Assembly: GCA_018335195.1 (NCBI GenBank)
Contig: JAGXKN010000002.1
Span: 62,001 to 126,000, forward strand
Direction of reading: 5' to 3'
Origin: Desulfobacterales bacterium
GTDB lineage: Bacteria > Desulfobacterota > Desulfobacteria > Desulfobacterales > Desulfosalsimonadaceae
DNA: 64,000 bases
Shown: positions 45,458 through 53,796 of the stretch, piece by piece
How positions within the stretch are numbered: position 1 is the first letter of the stretch
Layout of the letters: each line of letters starts with the position of its first letter
Position numbers and translations under genes: made by a program
The notes under the pieces: model-generated
What the model saw: only the letters and a program-made list of their open reading frames with translations
Told to the model about the DNA's origin: nothing
The model's database searches: none

Positions 45458-46327
45458 TTACAGCGCGCGCAAAAATTCCGGGCGAAGCGCGATCTTGCCG
45501 GTTAATGCATCATCGATCTGCTGCAGGGTCTTTTCCTTGTCTTCCGGCAGTTTTGCCCGGACCGGAAGGTAATTGGACGCATGGTTGGCGTGAAAAAGGC
45601 CGTCTGAAAGATCGGTATGCGCAATCATGGTCCGCAGCTCGGCAAGCATCTCATTGGCATCGAGCAGCGGAAAACGACCGGCTTCGTAGTCCTCGTAAAG
45701 CGGGGTGCCCGGTATCAGCATCAGGGAAAGGGCGCCGGCAAAATCCGGGTCCATTGCCGAAAGCACTCTGCCGGTTTCCTGTGCGTGGATCTGGGACCGC
45801 TGGCGGCCGGCAAGCCCGAGCAGCACGGTCACGGAGAGCTTGATGCCTGCTTCCTTGATTTTGCGGCCCATGTTGATCATTTTTTCGGCGGTGGCGCCTT
45901 TGTTTACGGCCTTCAGGGTCTCGTCGTCCCCGCTTTCAAGGCCCATGTACACGATACCTAGTCCGTGGTCGCGCAACTCCTGGAGTTCTTCAGGGCTTTT
46001 CATGCTGATGCCCTTGGTGTTGGCGTACAGGCCTATGCGCTCCAACCAGGGGAGTTTTTTTTCTATTTCCTGCAGGTATTTGAGCAGCCGTTTCTGCGGA
46101 ACGATCAGGGCGTCGCCGTCGCAGATGAACACGCGATTTTGGTTTTTGCAGTGCTTGGCTGCAAAATCGATGTCCGCCATGATGGTTTCATCGGGCTTGA
46201 TCTTAAAGCGTTCGCCCTTGTAAGTTCCGCAGAATGTGCATTTATTGTGCGAGCACCCCACCGTGACCTGCAGCAGGATGCTGTTGGCCTCGCTTGGCGG
46301 CCGTATGATCATGCCTTCGTAGTGCAT
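45458..46327 (-). CDS. Radical SAM protein with CX4CX2C cluster motif
   Basis: The 289-residue protein has a radical SAM barrel. The cluster cysteines are spaced VGCSHNKCTFCGTYK, that is CX4CX2C rather than the standard CX3CX2C, a variant seen in a HemN/Elp3-like subgroup. VFICDGDALIVPQ and IVYMGLESGDDETLKAVNKG complete the SAM-binding barrel. The substrate is unknown. ATG 46327 has AAGGAG upstream. The 809 bases beyond it, up to queF, are repeat DNA. Confidence 0.85.
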   Translation of the reverse strand: MHYEGMIIRPPSEANSILLQVTVGCSHNKCTFCGTYKGERFKIKPDETIMADIDFAAKHCKNQNRVFICDGDALIVPQKRLLKYLQEIEKKLPWLERIGLYANTKGISMKSPEELQELRDHGLGIVYMGLESGDDETLKAVNKGATAEKMINMGRKIKEAGIKLSVTVLLGLAGRQRSQIHAQETGRVLSAMDPDFAGALSLMLIPGTPLYEDYEAGRFPLLDANEMLAELRTMIAHTDLSDGLFHANHASNYLPVRAKLPEDKEKTLQQIDDALTGKIALRPEFLRAL

Positions 46328-46518
46328 GGAATCGTCTCCTTGTGAATTAATACTTGTGTTGCGCCGGATGTATCCTCGAAGTCTTACAATATAACAATAA
46401 AATAGGATAAATAAAGGGTTTTGGCCTGTTCTTTTATCCAGTCTGCCAGCCAAATGCAACCCATTTTTGGGCACTACTGGAAAATCCCTCACTGCCGCAG
46501 GTTTATCGGTTTTTTGCG

Positions 46519-46713
46519 CCCTGCAAAGATAACCGGTATTTCAATGGTTTTCGCAGGGCGGGCCGGCGGGGATAATTTGTTCGAATGCTGACCGCTGTCG
46601 CGCTCAATGCATCTCACAAATCATCCCCGCCGGCCGCCCCTGTCCAGACCCCGCGATAAGTTCCCCCATCTATTGCCGGAAGGCTTCAAATATCCCGGAA
46701 TTCAAAGGTAAAC
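46519..46713 (+). repeat. Structured intergenic repeat, copy B
   Basis: This full-length element begins CCCTGCAAAG, with hairpin arms at 46554-46580 and 46615-46642 and loop TCGAATGCTGACCGCTG ... AATGCATCTC. A tail (GGCTTCAAATATCCCGGAAT, TCAAAGGTAAACC) follows. Its loop is nearly identical to copy A at 61.5 kb. A second, alternative stem (CGCCCTGC/GCAGGGCG) forms upstream and would compete with the main arm. Confidence 0.85.
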
Positions 46714-46770
46714 CATTCGAATCGTGGTGCCCGGAAAAGGGCCTGCTGTGGAACCAGGAACGGTTTTCTC

Positions 46771-47090
46771 GTGCGGAGATTGACGGGGCTGCCGCATGGC
46801 GCATTGCACGAGTGCCGGAGCAGCTCTTGGCGAAGCTGAGCAGGCGGCCGGCTTTGTTTGAGCCGACAGGCGAGTTTGCCGAGCCGCCGCGAAGCGAGCC
46901 TTAGAGATGCCCGGCCCGAGTGCAGCGACATGCGGTTGCCCCGTCAAGCGCAGCACGCGGATCTGCATTAAAGTCAGGGGCTTTTCCAGGAAATTTCCTC
47001 CTCGCAAGGCTCTGCAAAGAAAAATCGGGCTTCACGGACTTTCGCAGGTCGGGCCTGGGGGACGGTATGGATTGACAGAAGCGGGGAAAT
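46771..47090 (+). repeat. Structured repeat copy F: 190-bp core plus left-arm segment
   Basis: Bases 46771-46962 are ~95% identical to 37529-37720 in inverse orientation (about 10 differences in 192). A left-arm segment follows (GCTCTGCAAAGAAAAATCGG ... TTTCGCAGGTCGG, 47010-47060). The module order core then left arm is the same as in copy E read on the minus strand. No gene is supported, although long frames stay open because of base composition. Confidence 0.8.
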
Positions 47091-47136
47091 CTTTTAAACA
47101 ACAGGGAAAACCGAGGTGATTGAAACGAGAGGATCG

Positions 47137-47541
47137 ATGATGGCCGAACAAACCGGCAAAACCAACAACACCGCACCGCTTTCCCCGGATACCATCCGCA
47201 CCGACATGCTGGAGCCCATTGAATACGACTTTTCCGGAAGACGGGATATTGACGTGTTCATCGAGCAGCCCGAATATACATCGCTGTGCCCCCGCACCGG
47301 CCTGCCGGATTTCGGGTGCATCACCATCCGCTACAATCCGGGCCAGTTTATTGTTGAGCTCAAGTCCCTGAAATATTACCTGATGCAGTACCGCAACGTG
47401 GGGATTTTCTATGAGAATGCGGTCAACCGCATTCTTGACGACCTGATCTCGGTGCTGGTGCCCCGGCAGATGACGGTCATCGGGGAGTTTTCCGCCCGGG
47501 GCGGCATATCCACCACTGTGACCGCGCACTACCCCGAATAG
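47137..47541 (+). CDS. queF: NADPH-dependent 7-cyano-7-deazaguanine reductase (type I QueF)
   Basis: QueF reduces preQ0 to preQ1 in queuosine synthesis. The ~134 residues match the short type I (unimodular) form. The nucleophile C51 (TSLCPRTGLPDFG), D58, and the QueF motif VELKSLKYYLMQYRN are present. GAGAGGA upstream favours ATG 47137 or 47140; a GTG at 47116 is also open. It stands alone, right after repeat F. No preQ1 riboswitch was recognised in the short leader. Confidence 0.95.
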   Translation: MMAEQTGKTNNTAPLSPDTIRTDMLEPIEYDFSGRRDIDVFIEQPEYTSLCPRTGLPDFGCITIRYNPGQFIVELKSLKYYLMQYRNVGIFYENAVNRILDDLISVLVPRQMTVIGEFSARGGISTTVTAHYPE

Positions 47542-47584
47542 CCCCTGCCTCTGAGGCGCTGTTTGTCTGCTGAAAAAAATAGAA

Positions 47585-47632
47585 CGAGCGCTCGGTTTTT
47601 CCATTGACACGGTATCCCGCCATGGATAAGAA
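47585..47632 (+). promoter_or_regulatory. Palindromic operator and promoter of the TetR gene
   Basis: CGAGCGCTCG (47585-47594) is a perfect palindrome of the type bound by TetR regulators. Ten bases on, TTGACA (47604-47609) and TAAGAA (47627-47632), spaced 17, form a promoter. This arrangement fits autoregulation of the TetR gene starting at 47731. Confidence 0.6.
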
Positions 47633-47730
47633 TGGTTTTATTTGCACCCGGGAGAATGATACCGGTAATTTCTGGCATCAAGAGACAAGTGCAAGGGTTT
47701 CAGTTTTTGCCACAATCCCGATGAGGGGCC

Positions 47731-48459
47731 ATGCAGGATTTGCAGACAGCGCCACAAACAGAAGCTTTTGATGAGTTCCGGCAGATGACCCTGCTGTCCA
47801 TGGAAGAGATCTGCAGGGACATCTTCAGGGAGAATCAGCACCGCATCAAGATCAAAAAAGAGGCGGTGGCGGTCCGGAACCTGGTCAACATTTTTCATAC
47901 CACCCTGCAGATTTCCAATGAAAAGGGGTTCCAGAACATGAGCCTGCGGGATTTGAGCCGAAGTTCCGGGCTTTCCATGGGCGCCCTGTATTCGTATTTC
48001 GCCAGCAAGGACGAGCTTCTTTGCATGATCCAGAATCAGGGCCAGCGCATTATCCAGAAGGTCCTGGCCCGGCGCGTGGACCCGGCCGACGCCCCGACAA
48101 TCCGTCTGAGGGCCGCAATCCGCACCCACCTCTATCTCACCGAGGTAATGCAGCCCTGGTTTTATTTTTCCTACATGGAGGCCAAGAACCTCAGCAGAGA
48201 ACAGCGGAAAAAAACGATTGAAAGCGAGCTGTACACAGAGGAGATGCTCATGGAGATCCTGTCCGAGGGGGTGCAAAACAAGGAGTTTGCCGTGGAAAAC
48301 CCCGGCCTGACAGCGGCGGTGATCAAAGCCATGCTCCAGGACTGGTATCTCAAGCGGTGGAAATACAGCCACAGGCAGGTTTCAGTTCAGGCTTATGCGG
48401 ATTTTGTTATCGGGTTCGTGGAATCCGTGGTCCGGCAAAGCCCGGAGAGCCGCTCCTGA
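47731..48459 (+). CDS. TetR-family transcriptional regulator
   Basis: The 242-residue protein has a TetR helix-turn-helix at about residues 55-105 (GFQNMSLRDLSRSSGLSMGALYSYFASKDEL). It follows an unusually long ~50-residue N-terminal extension (TEAFDEFRQMTLLSMEEICR). The C-terminal ligand domain is helical. Its last 67 bases overlap the end of the convergent dus gene. A palindrome and promoter lie ~100 bases upstream. The target genes are unknown; acyl-CoA or fatty-acid metabolism is common for this operator type. Confidence 0.9.
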   Translation: MQDLQTAPQTEAFDEFRQMTLLSMEEICRDIFRENQHRIKIKKEAVAVRNLVNIFHTTLQISNEKGFQNMSLRDLSRSSGLSMGALYSYFASKDELLCMIQNQGQRIIQKVLARRVDPADAPTIRLRAAIRTHLYLTEVMQPWFYFSYMEAKNLSREQRKKTIESELYTEEMLMEILSEGVQNKEFAVENPGLTAAVIKAMLQDWYLKRWKYSHRQVSVQAYADFVIGFVESVVRQSPESRS

Positions 48460-49424
48460 TAATCCGCCAGAATTGCGTGGACATCCGCGGGCGCGGTTAT
48501 TCCGGTGATGGCTTCGCGGTACCGGCTGGCCTCGGGCAGCCCCTTTAGCAGCCAGCCCAGGCGGCTGCGCATGAGCCGGCAGGCATGGGTTTGACCGTAG
48601 CAGTCAATCATATCCGTCACGTATTCTTTTATCCCGGAAAAACGCATTTCCAGGTCCGGCGCCGTAAGCGGCCGGCCGGCAATAAGATCGTGGATCTGGC
48701 AGAAAATCCAAGGGTTTCCGATTGCCGCCCTTCCGATCATCACCGCGTCGCAGCCGGTCTCTCGTATCATCTTCAGGGCGTCTTCGGGCTGCCGGATATC
48801 CCCGTTTCCGATAACGGGTATGGAAAGCGCCCGGGCTACCGCCGCGATAATCCGCCAGTCAGCTTTGCCGGAAAATTTCTGCCCGGCTGTACGCGGATGC
48901 ACGGCCACGGCATCCACTCCGCACGCCTGTGCCGTTTTGGCAATGTCCACGGCATCTTCTCCGGAAGTGTCCCACCCGCTGCGGATCTTAACGGTCAGGG
49001 GAATGTCCACGGCCTCACGGACGGCGCGGATAACGGCTTTAGCATTTTGCCGTTCCCGCATTAATCCCGCACCCGCGCCGGTTTTGATGATTTTTTTGAC
49101 CGCACAGCCGAAATTGATGTCTATGATGTCTGCGCCCGCTTTTTGGGCCAGTTGCGCGGCTTTTGCCATAATATCCGGTTTTGCGCCGAAAATCTGCACG
49201 CTGAATGGTTTTTCACAGGCTGCATGCCGCAGCATGCCAAACGTTTTTCCGGAATCGTGGTAAAGGCCGCTTGCGCTGATCATTTCCGAGCACACCAGTC
49301 CGCAGCCCCTTTTCTTGATCATCCTGCGAAAGGGCGAATCCGTAATACCGGCCATGGGCGCCATCACGGTGGGATCGGCAATCTGCAAAGGTCCGATATG
49401 AAAGTTGGTATTTACGAGTTTCAT
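48393..49424 (-). CDS. dus: tRNA-dihydrouridine synthase (Dus family)
   Basis: The 343-residue FMN enzyme reduces uridine to dihydrouridine in tRNA. VMAPMAGITDSPFRRMIKKRG, the active-site Cys segment DINFGCAVKKIIKTGAGAGLM, TVKIRSGWD, and GNGDIRQPEDALKMI are diagnostic of DusB-like proteins. The Asn-Phe-Gly-Cys-Ala spelling differs slightly from the usual NxGCPxxK. It converges on and overlaps the TetR gene by 67 bases. Confidence 0.93.
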   Translation of the reverse strand: MKLVNTNFHIGPLQIADPTVMAPMAGITDSPFRRMIKKRGCGLVCSEMISASGLYHDSGKTFGMLRHAACEKPFSVQIFGAKPDIMAKAAQLAQKAGADIIDINFGCAVKKIIKTGAGAGLMRERQNAKAVIRAVREAVDIPLTVKIRSGWDTSGEDAVDIAKTAQACGVDAVAVHPRTAGQKFSGKADWRIIAAVARALSIPVIGNGDIRQPEDALKMIRETGCDAVMIGRAAIGNPWIFCQIHDLIAGRPLTAPDLEMRFSGIKEYVTDMIDCYGQTHACRLMRSRLGWLLKGLPEASRYREAITGITAPADVHAILADYQERLSGLCRTTDSTNPITKSA

Positions 49425-49459
49425 CTGTTTTGAATTTATCGTATCCGGAAAATTTCACA

Positions 49460-50329
49460 TCAGTTTCCGGCTTTCGGATTTGCATAACAATACAGGCAGT
49501 TGTGATAGCAGGGCTGGTCCGCATACCCCCCGATGTCCCGGGCGGTCATGCATCCGCATCCCTGTTGTTTTCTCTGGCCTGCATCCTGTTGAAAGGAAAG
49601 ATTGCCGCCGAACAATTCCACCAGGTACCGGTTCGGGATGCAGGCGCTCGGCAAAATTTTCGCATCCCGCGGCAGCGCTTCCAGCACTTCCTTTTCGCAG
49701 CAGGTATACAGGTTCATGCCGAGCTTTTCAAGCACTTGCTGCATGCGCTGCGATATGCTGATTTTTTGGTCCATGGGCGGATCGATCCATTTAAAACCGG
49801 CCATGGCAGCAGTACGCCTGCGCATCTTGGCGTAAATGTCGGCAAAGCTGGTTACGCACCAGCCCACGCCAATTTCGGCCAGGTTTTCTGCAATGTGTTC
49901 AAAGCTGTTCAGGTTGTTTTGCTCGCCCTGGGGCGTGCGGTAAAAGCAGATCGGGTCAAACCGCCACTGAAGGGTTTGCGGGCCATAGTGCCGGCACAGC
50001 GCTGCGGCCTGGTCAAGCCGGCGCGACAGGGGCGGGATGTTGGGCTCCAGTACATCATTGTCGGAATTTAACGTAAAATTAAAAAACAGGTTGTAGCCGG
50101 CCTGCCAAAGCCGCCGGCCGAAATCGCCCGTGAGAAAGGGGCCGAAGTCCTTGGACCATAACACGATGGTGTGCACGTCCTCGGGCCCTGCCGGCACCAC
50201 AGTGGATTCCCGGTTAAACGGGTTTTTGACAATGAAATGCCCCCGCTCGATGCCGGCCATGAACCGGTCCATGTAAAAGGCCGGAATGTCGGTGCGCCTG
50301 GATGCCGAGATAACGATCTGCTTTTTCAT
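49460..50329 (-). CDS. DUF1848-family protein
   Basis: The 289-residue protein begins VISASRRTDIPAFYMDRFM, typical of DUF1848. It has the middle strand QWRFDPICFYR and a C-terminal cysteine array CGCMTARDIGGYADQPC followed by CLYCYAN. The CxxCYAN-like ending resembles a radical-SAM-type or spore-photoproduct-lyase-like cluster site placed at the C-terminus. Function is unknown. ATG 50329 lacks a strong ribosome-binding site. Confidence 0.88.
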   Translation of the reverse strand: MKKQIVISASRRTDIPAFYMDRFMAGIERGHFIVKNPFNRESTVVPAGPEDVHTIVLWSKDFGPFLTGDFGRRLWQAGYNLFFNFTLNSDNDVLEPNIPPLSRRLDQAAALCRHYGPQTLQWRFDPICFYRTPQGEQNNLNSFEHIAENLAEIGVGWCVTSFADIYAKMRRRTAAMAGFKWIDPPMDQKISISQRMQQVLEKLGMNLYTCCEKEVLEALPRDAKILPSACIPNRYLVELFGGNLSFQQDAGQRKQQGCGCMTARDIGGYADQPCYHNCLYCYANPKAGN

Positions 50330-50354
50330 ACGAAAACGGCGGACTGCCCCGGGG

Positions 50355-50723
50355 CTATTCGGATTTGGGCTTGCGGTTTTTCAGGGAGATCACCTTGTCC
50401 TCCCGGGAATCCTCCGGCCCGGATGCATCGCTGCCGGATTCTTCCCGGGAATTCTCTTCTCCGTGTTCCTGCGGCAGGTTTTCTTCCGGCTCCGGCGGCG
50501 CCACCTTTTCCAGGCGCATGCGCCGGCCGCCCATGGTAAATTCCGCGCCGTTAATATAGTCGTCCTTCAGAATCCAGGTAACCACTTGGACCGGCAGTTG
50601 CAGCAGCATCAGCTTGATGTGATACCAGTCTTTTTTGACATCCGGCTGGATATCCTCCACCCGGGCAAACACCAGGGGCTGGTCTTCGTGGTAGATTAAT
50701 ACGATATCGTTTTCCGCAGCCAT
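50355..50723 (-). CDS. Hypothetical protein with acidic tail
   Basis: The 122 residues split into a compact N-terminal domain of about 75 residues (IVLIYHEDQPLVFARVEDIQ; WYHIKLMLLQLPVQVVTWIL) and a disordered Glu/Ser-rich tail (EENSREESGSDASGPEDS). It ends 25 bases before the DUF1848 start, so both may be one transcript. I do not recognise the family. The first domain looks like a small beta-barrel, possibly RNA- or protein-binding (weak inference). Confidence 0.65.
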   Translation of the reverse strand: MAAENDIVLIYHEDQPLVFARVEDIQPDVKKDWYHIKLMLLQLPVQVVTWILKDDYINGAEFTMGGRRMRLEKVAPPEPEENLPQEHGEENSREESGSDASGPEDSREDKVISLKNRKPKSE

Positions 50724-50972
50724 AATGCCTCATCTCATACGTTTTTTAGAAAACATCAATATCATGTGTTCATATTCAAGTGCTTCATATGATCCGGGTA
50801 AAAATTCGAAGCACGGAATCCGAAATTCGAAACAATACTGAATCACCTAAATCATAATGACCAAAACAGAATATAAAGACAAGTTCAGGTTGGCCTTTTG
50901 AAAATTTAAAAATTCAGATTTGTTTGTCCCGATGGGATGCTTTGCGCGAATTTCGATATTTGAATTTCGGAT
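50724..50972. other. AT-rich intergenic stretch with degenerate short repeats
   Basis: This contains pieces such as AATTCGAAGCACGGAATCCG, AAATTCGAAACAATAC and GAATTTCGATATTTGAATTT. These short AATTCGAA-type words recur locally and in both orientations. No gene or clear promoter is supported. Confidence 0.4.
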
Positions 50973-51695
50973 TTAATCTTTGTCTCCCGGTGCGACCACC
51001 GTCTTGAGCCAGTAGAGCAGGCTGTTGCCGGCCAGGTTCTCCCGGTCCATGAGGTCGAGCTCCCCTTCCATATCCGCCGTTTCGGCGAAACAGGAAGCCC
51101 GGGTGACCATTGGCTCTGCAGGATCCAGTTCGCGTACCGCCCTTGCCGGGTTGCCAGCGGCAATCACATTTGGCGGGATGTCCCGCACGACCACCGAGCC
51201 TGCCCCGATAATGCTGTTTTTTCCAATGGTTACGCCCTTGCACACGATCGCGCCGTCACCAAGCCAGGCATTTTCCCGGATGTATACGGGCTCCGGGCAT
51301 CCGAGGGTGCGTACCCGGTCATAGCTGCCGTGCCAGTCCGCATCCGTAATAAAGGTGTTGCTCGCCATCATGCAGGAGTCGGCAATCACAATTTCCGCGG
51401 CCGAGCTGATGCGGACCCCGGGGCAGATCAGACAGGCATCGCCGATGGCGATTTTTCCCATCCCCTTTTTTTCCGGCCAGACGGTCAGCCGCACCTTGTT
51501 GTCCGAGGTGGTCAGGATATTGGCGTGACTTCCAATGGTGATGGGGGCGCCGAAAATTTTGATGTTCCAGGGATGGACAAACGTAAACCCCCGTCCTAGT
51601 GCATCAAGCTGGGGCTTGATAAAATACCTTGTATATAATTTTTGTAAATTCAGAAAAACGCGTTTGACAAAATAGGGCCGATGTTCTTTTCGCAA
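50973..51695 (-). CDS. Left-handed beta-helix acyltransferase (hexapeptide repeat)
   Basis: The 240-residue protein has hexapeptide repeats over about residues 50-165 (ITIGSHANILTTSDN; ISSAAEIVIADSCMMASNTFI). The acetyltransferase signature is GDGAIVCKGVTIGKNSIIGAGSVV and VIAAGNPARAVREL. D-W-H after ITDADWHG matches the catalytic His region of maltose/galactoside acetyltransferase relatives. It probably acetylates a surface polysaccharide or sugar. It lies 27 bases downstream of the alpha-toroid gene on the same strand. Confidence 0.88.
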   Translation of the reverse strand: MRKEHRPYFVKRVFLNLQKLYTRYFIKPQLDALGRGFTFVHPWNIKIFGAPITIGSHANILTTSDNKVRLTVWPEKKGMGKIAIGDACLICPGVRISSAAEIVIADSCMMASNTFITDADWHGSYDRVRTLGCPEPVYIRENAWLGDGAIVCKGVTIGKNSIIGAGSVVVRDIPPNVIAAGNPARAVRELDPAEPMVTRASCFAETADMEGELDLMDRENLAGNSLLYWLKTVVAPGDKD

Positions 51696-51722
51696 GGAAA
51701 CAATCCATAACAGTGAGCGGAT

Positions 51723-52763
51723 TTATTCCAGCACAGCCGCTTGCTGCCAGAATCGTTGGTTAAACAGGCGGCTGGCCGGGGTCAGGTGGTACAGGGCGTC
51801 TGCTGCCATAAGCAGCACCCCGTTGGTCCAGGTAATTTTTTCCTCCGGCCAGATGACCATGTCGGGGTAGGTGAACCCGCACCAGTAGGTTCCGTCCTCG
51901 AACCGGCGTTCGTGCATCCAGTTAAACACAATTTCGCCGACATTTTCATTTTCCGTGGCTGCCAGCGCAAGCACGAGCTCACAGGTTTCGGCAATCGTGA
52001 CCCAAGGGCGGTTGGAAACACAAAGCACCCCCATTTCCTCCACCACGAACTTTTTCCAGTACTGGTCCAGGCGTTTGCGTGCGGCTTCGTGCGTCAATGC
52101 GCCGCACAGAACCGGGTAAAACCAGTCCATGGAATAATGGGACTTGGCAATATTAAAAAGGTGATATCCGCTGCCGATGGCTTTTTGCAGTTTCAGGGCA
52201 GCGATTTTCCAGTCTTCGCGTCGGATGCCGAGTTCTTTTGCAACGGCCAGCGCGCACTTGAGACTCATAAAAATGGAGCTTGACCCGGTCAACAGGGCCA
52301 TGGGGTCGATTTCCAGGTCCGGATTCTTGGCCCAGTAGATTTCCCCGGTTTTGGCCTGCAGCCCGATGGCAAAATCGATGGCCGAACTGACCGGATCCCA
52401 CATCTGCTCCAGAAAATCCCGGTCTCCGGTCATCAGGTAATAATGATATACGCCCACGGCGATATAAGCGGTCACATTGGTGTCCCGGGTTTTATCCAGG
52501 GGTATGCCGTCCTGGTAAGAGGCATACCAGCTGCCGTCGGAAAGCTGGCCGTCTGCGAGCCATTGATAGGCAAGGCGGGCCTGCCGGAGATATCCGCAGA
52601 TGGCAAGCCCCATAGCGGATTCCACGTGATCCCAGGGGTCCGTTTTGCCGCCCGGGTGCCATGGAATTTCGCCGTTTTCCTTCTGGGTCCGGGCGATGAG
52701 CGCTCCGACGAGCTCCAGGTCCACTTCAGCCGGCTGCTTTTTGCGCAACACCTCCAAGTCCAT
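51723..52763 (-). CDS. Alpha/alpha-toroid protein (prenyltransferase/six-hairpin-glycosidase-like)
   Basis: The 346-residue protein contains repeated helical hairpins with Trp/Asp-Gly motifs (QLSDGSWYASYQDG; KTDPWDHVESAMGL; FEDGTYWCGFTYPD), the pattern of alpha/alpha barrels shared by six-hairpin glycosidases and terpene-cyclase-like proteins. WDHVE and NRPWVTIAETCEL are the best conserved. There is no signal peptide. It is paired with the acyltransferase gene, suggesting polysaccharide or glycolipid metabolism. The exact enzyme cannot be named. Confidence 0.65.
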   Translation of the reverse strand: MDLEVLRKKQPAEVDLELVGALIARTQKENGEIPWHPGGKTDPWDHVESAMGLAICGYLRQARLAYQWLADGQLSDGSWYASYQDGIPLDKTRDTNVTAYIAVGVYHYYLMTGDRDFLEQMWDPVSSAIDFAIGLQAKTGEIYWAKNPDLEIDPMALLTGSSSIFMSLKCALAVAKELGIRREDWKIAALKLQKAIGSGYHLFNIAKSHYSMDWFYPVLCGALTHEAARKRLDQYWKKFVVEEMGVLCVSNRPWVTIAETCELVLALAATENENVGEIVFNWMHERRFEDGTYWCGFTYPDMVIWPEEKITWTNGVLLMAADALYHLTPASRLFNQRFWQQAAVLE

Positions 52764-53094
52764 GCAGATCTTCCTTTTTCTTCAGTGAATAAACCAATAC
52801 AGCCGCAGACTGCCGTCTTCGGATCCAGTGCAGGGCCCGGCGCTTTCTCAGTCCCGGACCGCTGTTTTTTTATACATCGCGGCTGAAATTACAGCGCATG
52901 CTTTATCTGCACCACGAAGAACACGGAGGAATTGTTTTTATATAATTTTTCTTCGTGAAATTTGTTTTCTTCGTGGGTGGTTCTCAGGGGTTTATGGAAA
53001 TATGCAAATTAAAAAGTACCGCTTTGTACAAAAATAATAGTATACCAAAATTTGGGCATGAAATCAATACAATGTTTTATGCATCACCGGCGGA
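52764..53094. other. Non-coding gap with imperfect inverted repeat
   Basis: The right half is AT-rich. CACCACGAAGAACACGG (from 52910) and TTTTCTTCGTGGGTGG (52965-52980) form an imperfect inverted repeat of the widespread CACGAAGAACACG type. I see no gene here; a short frame at 52828-53037 has no supporting start or similarity. Confidence 0.5.
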
Positions 53095-53553
53095 TCAGCC
53101 GATCCGGGGCATCAGGGCCCACATGACAGCCCAGTAATCCGATTCCGGCAGCTTGTCCAGGCAGATGATGCCGCCGTTCTGGAACTTGCATACCGTGTAG
53201 TCTGTCGAACCGGTTGTCAGATAGGAAGCCATGCGCTCCATAAAGGGAAGGTGGCCCACGAGCATCAGGTTTTCTCCGTTGTTGAGGGTTTTTGCAAATT
53301 CCGCGGGATCATCCAGGGCCTTCAGGCCTTCGGCTTCTGCAACGTCGGTGACGCCGAGTTTTTGGGCAAATATTTCAGCGGTCTGCTGCGCCCGTTTTTT
53401 TCCGGAGTGTCGAATGCGGCCCAGCAGGACGTTGTAAGACTGCGCGGTGTCCCCGATGCGCTCCACTTCTCTGGTGCCTTCCTCGGACAGACTTTGGTCC
53501 GGATCGATTTCCTTTGACAGATTCTTTCCATGCTGAACCAGGTAAAGTGCCAT
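53095..53553 (-). CDS. sixA: SixA-like phosphohistidine phosphatase
   Basis: The 152-residue protein is of the histidine phosphatase superfamily, small SixA type, which dephosphorylates phosphohistidine. The catalytic motif is LVQHGKN, with Gln in place of the usual Arg of RHG; the nucleophilic His stays. The second His is in LVGHLPFMERM. HSGKKRAQQTAEIFA gives the family Arg. GGAGGAG precedes the ATG. The Arg-to-Gln change may be a clade trait but could alter phosphate binding. Confidence 0.85.
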   Translation of the reverse strand: MALYLVQHGKNLSKEIDPDQSLSEEGTREVERIGDTAQSYNVLLGRIRHSGKKRAQQTAEIFAQKLGVTDVAEAEGLKALDDPAEFAKTLNNGENLMLVGHLPFMERMASYLTTGSTDYTVCKFQNGGIICLDKLPESDYWAVMWALMPRIG

Positions 53554-53796
53554 GATCTCCTCCTTATGGGGTTTTGCTGTTTATGCAGATATCTATTCTG
53601 CCCCGAGTATAATAAAAATGTTGAACAGATTCAAACCATACGATATCGAAGGCCAAGGATCGCCAAAGCCGATTTTTAAGATCCGCTCTTGCCATTTGCG
53701 GCAGAGACCCGTAAATAGAATAAGCCGGGGAGATCCAGACGGAAAAATCCCTGCTGAACAAAACCATTTTACAGCGGCACGGAGGAACTGGCAGAT

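Noticed and set aside
47040..47137. preQ1 riboswitch before queF
   Set aside because: The leader shows no C-rich loop with an A-rich tail pairing of the preQ1-I type, and most of it is repeat DNA.
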